Both the position numbers and the translations under genes were made by a program. Positions 59,501 to 64,000 of a stretch of 64,000 bases of DNA are shown here, in pieces (position 1 is the stretch's first letter; the number at the start of each line of letters is the position of its first letter). The notes under the pieces were generated by a model. That model saw nothing but the letters and a program-made list of their open reading frames with translations. It searched no databases and was not told the DNA's origin. Origin of the DNA: Brachionus manjavacas (taxonomy: Eukaryota > Rotifera > Eurotatoria > Ploima > Brachionidae); contig JAHQIY010000003.1 in assembly GCA_019054805.1 (NCBI GenBank), forward strand, positions 6,324,001 to 6,388,000, in the 5' to 3' direction.

Positions 59501-62500
59501 AAACACCTTTAATAAAAAAAATGATTAAAAAAGTTTCACAAATTTGAGAATTGAAAAATAGAAAGCAATTTTTTTGAATATTCAATGACTACACAAATGG
59601 ATATTTCATGTGATTTTTTGCTCTTATCTTTGTTATAAATTCAACTAGATTTTGGAACAATTTTCTTACACCTAAAATGCCTACCAAAGCCTGCAAAATG
59701 ACTCTAACAAGTATTGTTTCCAAATTTTTGAATTTTTGCAGAAAAGTGATAAAAAAAACGATCAAAAAATTTATAGATTCAAAATTTAACTTTAAATTTG
59801 GCTGTTATTAATTATTGAATTTTTTTTTTATTTTTTTGAGGCAAAATTTTTCATTCATAATTCTAAATTTTTCGAACTTTTTTATTTATACTAAAATTTA
59901 AAAATTTTCCTTTATCAATTTTATTTTGATTTTTTTTTAAGGAAAAATTTGATACTGGAAATAATAGTTTTCTCTTAAAAATTTTTAAGACCTATAACAT
60001 GGTTTTTATAGAAAATCGTTCAAACGTGTAATATTTCACAAAATCAATTTTTTTTTATACTCTGGAAATTTTTAAAAATTTAAGCAAATTTTGTTTTTAC
60101 AAAAATTGAAGCACTTAATTTTTTTTTGCTTTATTTTTAACTTTAGATCAAAGAACAAACCAAAGGTGAATTAAACTAAATTCAAAAGTAGCTTTAAAAT
60201 TTTTTCATGTGATTTAATTTTTACTTTGAGTAAAATCAAATTCTTAAAGTGAAACCGGGTGACCAACTATTTTTAATTCTTTAAACATTATATTTCCTAG
60301 TACTAAATACGATCATCTCTTTGGTGCCAACTTTTTTGATCACTCCTTTGGTCAGAAAGGTAAAGAGGTGAATGTATTTAATTTACCAAGATCAAAAGCA
60401 TACATTTTAAATTTTCTAATTCAACATTTATAACTAAACGAAAAGTTTTAAAATTCAAATGGTAGAATTATTATAGAAAAACTGTTGGGAAAATCCATTC
60501 GAATGGGTAGCACTTCATAGAATTTACTTTTCTTAATTCTTTGAAAATTTCTAAAATCTAAAAAACTTTTTTTACTAAAATTTACGAACATTGTGGCAAT
60601 TCATTTTCTATTATTTGAAATATATAAATAAACTCAAAAGCTCTTCTCTAAAGAAATAAATTCATAATAAAAAAAGTCATTTTAAATTTTATAATATGAT
60701 TTAATTAAAAAGAAAACTCAAGGTTTTATGAAATTCAGTACAAAATAATAAGAACAAAAATTGAATAACTTTTTTTCTAAAAGTAAAGAGTTAGTTCTGT
60801 AAATAAAACATATACAGCTTTCAACGTTGCATCAAATATCAGGATCTGCCAAGTTTGCAGAATTTAGCAGAAATTAAATTTCAATATAATCGAGCGTGGT
60901 GCATTTTGGAGCGATGTTGCTCATCATTAGCAGATTTTTACTGTTGATGCATCTTTGAATGTCGCACTTTGTTCTATTCACAGAACTTATTTTTAGCCCT
61001 TGGAAAAAATTTATTCAATTTTTTTACATTTTGTTTTGTTCTTTTGTACTGAACTTCACAAAACCTAGAACCAAGTCCTTTTAAAGGAATCTATAAACAA
61101 TCCTTCAGTATTGATTTAGAGCTGGGCTAATTTGAATCAACCGTATAAGCCTTTTTTCCAAATAGGTGATTTCAGAAAATTTTTTAACTTTTTATCATCA
61201 AGATTTGCGCTAATAAATAGGCTAAACATGTTTTTATAATTACAAAAACTGACTCAGAAAAAGTAAAAAAGAATTTTCTAAGTCAACTCATTTAACTTGG
61301 CTGGTTTCTACTTGTATGTTTGAGGTTAGGAATTGCATTTTTAAAAATTTTTTCGACTCTTCTAATTTCAACAACAAAAAATTTAGTCAAAGTTTGACTT
61401 GACTTAAAGACTTTTCAACAGCTTTAAAAAAATCATTTGAATCAAAGTTCTGCCTTAACTTCACGTAAAATATTTAAAAGATCAGTGTCAGATCTAAACT
61501 AAAAAAAAAATAAAAAAGAATAGAGACTTTTCTTGAATATTCAAACAAACTGATAAAATACTTGATAGGAAAAAAAAGCTATATTTTTTCGCACCGGCAA
61601 GAGTGTATCTATCAACATAGTTGAGTAAATTTACAACAAACAAAATAAGCACAGCAATATAATTTTTAGCCAGGTGAGTTTTTTTGCGAGATTTTTTAAA
61701 CTGAACAAAATTGTCATTCGATAAATTGTGCGATACTAAAACAGGAGAATTTAAACTAGAATTGTGTCTCATTCGGACCGACTCGGATCGTTTCAATTCA
61801 ACATTTTGATTTGGAACTTCTTTATTTTGGTCCTTTAACTTCACGTCACCTTGATTATTGTTTTCATCGGTGTGCATTTTATCAGACTGTTCAATAAGTT
61901 CCGAATAAGCAGACTTGGACGAGGCCGAGTCCGATGTGGGCACATAGGACTCGGTTGAGTTGCTAGTGGTGCTGCTGTTGATCAAATTTTTCTGGATCGA
62001 GTCGGACACCGGACCAAACGAGGCCATCAGGGCCTCCTTTTTGTCCGGCTTAGAGCACGACCTGGTCAGCAGAGGCTTTTTGGTGCTCGACTCGTCCTCG
62101 TAAACCTCCTCAATGTCCACTTCTTCTTCCTCGCTGGTCAAACAGGCCTCGTACTGATTGGAAAACGAGTGCGAAAAGCTTCTCTTTTTGCGTCTTCGCT
62201 TTTCTTTGGCGTTGAGCACGATCGATGAAGACGGGGACAATTTTTGCTTGCTCCCAGTGAACAGCTTTTTCACTGACGACTTAAAGTCGCTGAGTATCAC
62301 GGAGTTGTTGGCTGGCGTGTTGTTTGAATTTGAATTTATTCGAGAGCTTGGGTAATTGGTATTGAACGAGTTGGTGCGTAGGCGGCGCACCACCTGGTTG
62401 TCTTTGTTCAGCTCTTTCAGCTCTAGGTCGTAGGGTTTTACTGAATTGGACCTAGACAAGCTTTTGTAGTCGCCGTTTACCAGCTGGTCGAACACGTCTC

Positions 62501-62558
62501 TGTCGTCGCTCAGTTTCGAGCTGAGCTGGTCCGCCTCATTTTGGTACTCAGATCCCAT
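56539..62558 (-). CDS. SPNS: Spinster-family MFS transporter (SPNS), 8 exons
   Basis: Exons 62558-61595, 59506-59304, 59249-58891, 57683-57561, 57507-57430, 57363-57078, 57026-56855 and 56804-56539 sum to 2451 bases: 816 residues plus stop. Spinster proteins are 12-helix major facilitator carriers; vertebrate SPNS1 exports lysophospholipids from lysosomes and SPNS2 exports sphingosine-1-phosphate. Diagnostic segments are NLLNYVDRYTLAG at the exon 1 end, LLAPLFGYLGDRYSRK, VGIGEASYSCVAPTIIGDLF, AVPVGSGLGYIVGS and HLLGDAGSPYVIGA. The transporter core is preceded by about 300 Ser/Asn/Glu-rich residues and followed by about 80 polar residues, making it longer than the ~530-residue vertebrate proteins. 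ATG 62558 is the first ATG in the frame. Introns 1 and 3 are long, and each holds the same foldback MITE. Confidence 0.93.
58071..58432. mobile_element. Foldback MITE copy 2, 8-bp target duplication
   Basis: A 362-bp element in spinster intron 3. Ends: GGTTTTGTAAAATTCAGTACAAAATG and, reversed, GGTTTTGTGAAGTTCAGTACAAAAG. The 8-bp CATGGTTG occurs at 58063-58070 and 58433-58440, which suggests the hAT superfamily. Most of the element is a near-palindrome (CAACATAGTGCAACTTTCAAAG faces its partner near 58310-58340). Confidence 0.9.
60722..61065. mobile_element. Foldback MITE copy 3
   Basis: A 344-bp element in spinster intron 1, same orientation as copy 2. Ends GGTTTTATGAAATTCAGTAC and, reversed, GGTTTTGTGAAGTTCAGTAC. 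Shares ATATAATCGAGCGTGGTGCATTTTG with the other copies. No clear target duplication remains, suggesting an older insertion. Confidence 0.88.
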
Positions 62559-64000
62559 GACAAAAAATTTAATGAGATTCAACTAACTCTATTTGAAAAT
62601 GATTAAACTAAGATTTAGAACTTTTAATGTTTTTTTATTAATTAAAATTAGCAACAATTAAAAGTCTCTTTTTTGGTCTAAACTTAGAATTTTGAAAAAA
62701 AATTTTTTCTTAAAATAAAAAAAACGGTTTTTGGAAAATTTTCAAATCGAAAGATTTGAGCGAATTTTCCTTTTACTGAGAAAAAACTGACTCAGAATCA
62801 AACCAGAGACCACAGTGGCTATGAGAATTTTTGTATCAATAACTGGATCTCTTAGAAGATCTTAGCTAAACACATAAGTAGTGTCAAGAACGTACAAAAA
62901 TCGTATACGTGTATTTAGATCGAATTTGTTCTAATAAAATGAAATTCATAAATAAATAAATTATAATAATTTTTTTCTTTTGATAGCAAGCTCTAGTGAA
63001 CTCTAACACTAGATTTAGTAAAAATTACTAATTTGAATGATGATGATTGATGATAGTTTTGAAAAAAAAACTGGCTGCCACAAAGGTCACATTTATCTGT
63101 TTAAATCGTGGCAAGTATTTGAAACCAGTTTTAGAAAAATATCAATTGAAATTGGACAAATTTTTTAGTGACAAGTCTTACATTTATTTCTGAAAATTTC
63201 TGTATAGCTAGACATACTTTGAACGGTTGATTAGGAGGTGACTGAGCCTAAATATTCGTTCATTAAAAAAAATGTTTGTTTTTAATTTATTTACAGCAAA
63301 AAGCTCTCATTATTCTGCCAAGTCTATCTTACTCTACCAATAAATTACCAGGTTATATAATTTATTCTCAATCAACCTTTTACATACGCTTAATTAAAGT
63401 ATGATTAAAATTAAATCAATAACTTAAATTACGTCTATTTTTAAATTTTGGAAAATATTCTTGGAGAGATTTTTTTTACAAAATATTTTCTATGACTAAT
63501 TGTTGCAAAAAAAAGGAGTATCATTTTTACTTCCTAAACTATTGTCTCGGATTTCTTCAAAATTTTACACACCATTAGTTCTTAATTTTATTGATACATT
63601 TTATCAATAGAATCACAGTCATTAAGAGTGAAAATGATTTGGCGTTTTAAACATTATTCGGATATATTCTAATATTTAATTTTACCATATAAATTTTTTA
63701 AATTAAATTGTTCATTTTGGAAAAAATGATTTAATTTTAAAATAAAACTTTATTGCTTGAAATATTTTTTTGGTGGTTATTTTGCAAAGGGTATTGACTT
63801 TACTCTTCACATTTTTATCATAAAAAATGCTTTAAAACAGTTTATAAAACATTAAAAAAATGTAATAATCTCTAAAAAGAATCTTGGATCTATTGCATAA
63901 TGTGACCAATGGTCATCATCTGAAATACGAAGAATAATCGAGTAATAAACGAATTCCTGTGAAATGTCCAGGATGTGGAAATTATTTTGAACGTAGAGAA
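62559..64000. other. Upstream region of the spinster gene, to window end
   Basis: Mostly AT-rich with no assigned gene. At 63957-64000 the plus strand reads VKCPGCGNYFERRE into the window edge, possibly the start of a zinc-finger exon; too little is visible to call it. A short plus-strand frame at 63070-63195 is unassigned. Confidence 0.35.

Overview
The window looks like animal nuclear DNA from a very AT-rich genome. The genes are animal families (polycystin, IFT43, FUT8, spinster, TRIM-NHL-like, EFCAB5-like), most are split by short GT-AG introns, and the spaces between them are packed with small DNA transposons and broken non-LTR retrotransposons. The standard genetic code fits throughout. 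A monogonont rotifer such as Brachionus would fit the composition, intron size and mobile-element content, but that is inference; no rRNA or mitochondrial marker is present to prove it.

Layout: 0.2-0.8 kb, a piggyBac-like MITE. 1.2-3.0 kb (+), an intronless RBR ubiquitin ligase. 10.7-3.2 kb (-), a 20-exon EFCAB5-like gene with EF-hand-like and GAF-like segments. 11.2-13.1 kb, a 5'-truncated non-LTR element between two copies of a ~214-bp direct repeat. 13.9-15.7 kb, a mariner-type MITE and a dead Tc1-like transposon. 17.2-19.1 kb (+), intronless GTP-type PEPCK. 21.3-20.4 kb (-), intronless SLC25A32-type mitochondrial carrier. 28.5-24.2 kb (-), a compact polycystin channel whose 2.7-kb intron holds a Tc1 remnant. 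34.9-30.5 kb (-), FUT8. 35-41 kb, a gene-free stretch with a 499-bp foldback element. 41.1-42.2 kb (+), IFT43. 43.6-47.3 kb, a retroelement graveyard and a PHD-finger pseudogene. 53.6-47.7 kb (-), a zinc-finger/coiled-coil/NHL gene whose long intron carries more elements. 62.6-56.5 kb (-), a spinster-type MFS transporter with a long Ser-rich N-terminus and two copies of one foldback MITE in its introns.

The genes do not form a pathway. Three of them (polycystin, IFT43, EFCAB5-like) belong to families tied to cilia or flagella, which would suit a ciliated animal. Exon boundaries were worked out by hand from splice signals, reading phase and family conservation. For IFT43, FUT8, spinster and polycystin the exons sum exactly to an open frame. 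EFCAB5-like needs one extra T in exon 17 to stay open. No tRNA, rRNA or CRISPR array was recognised.
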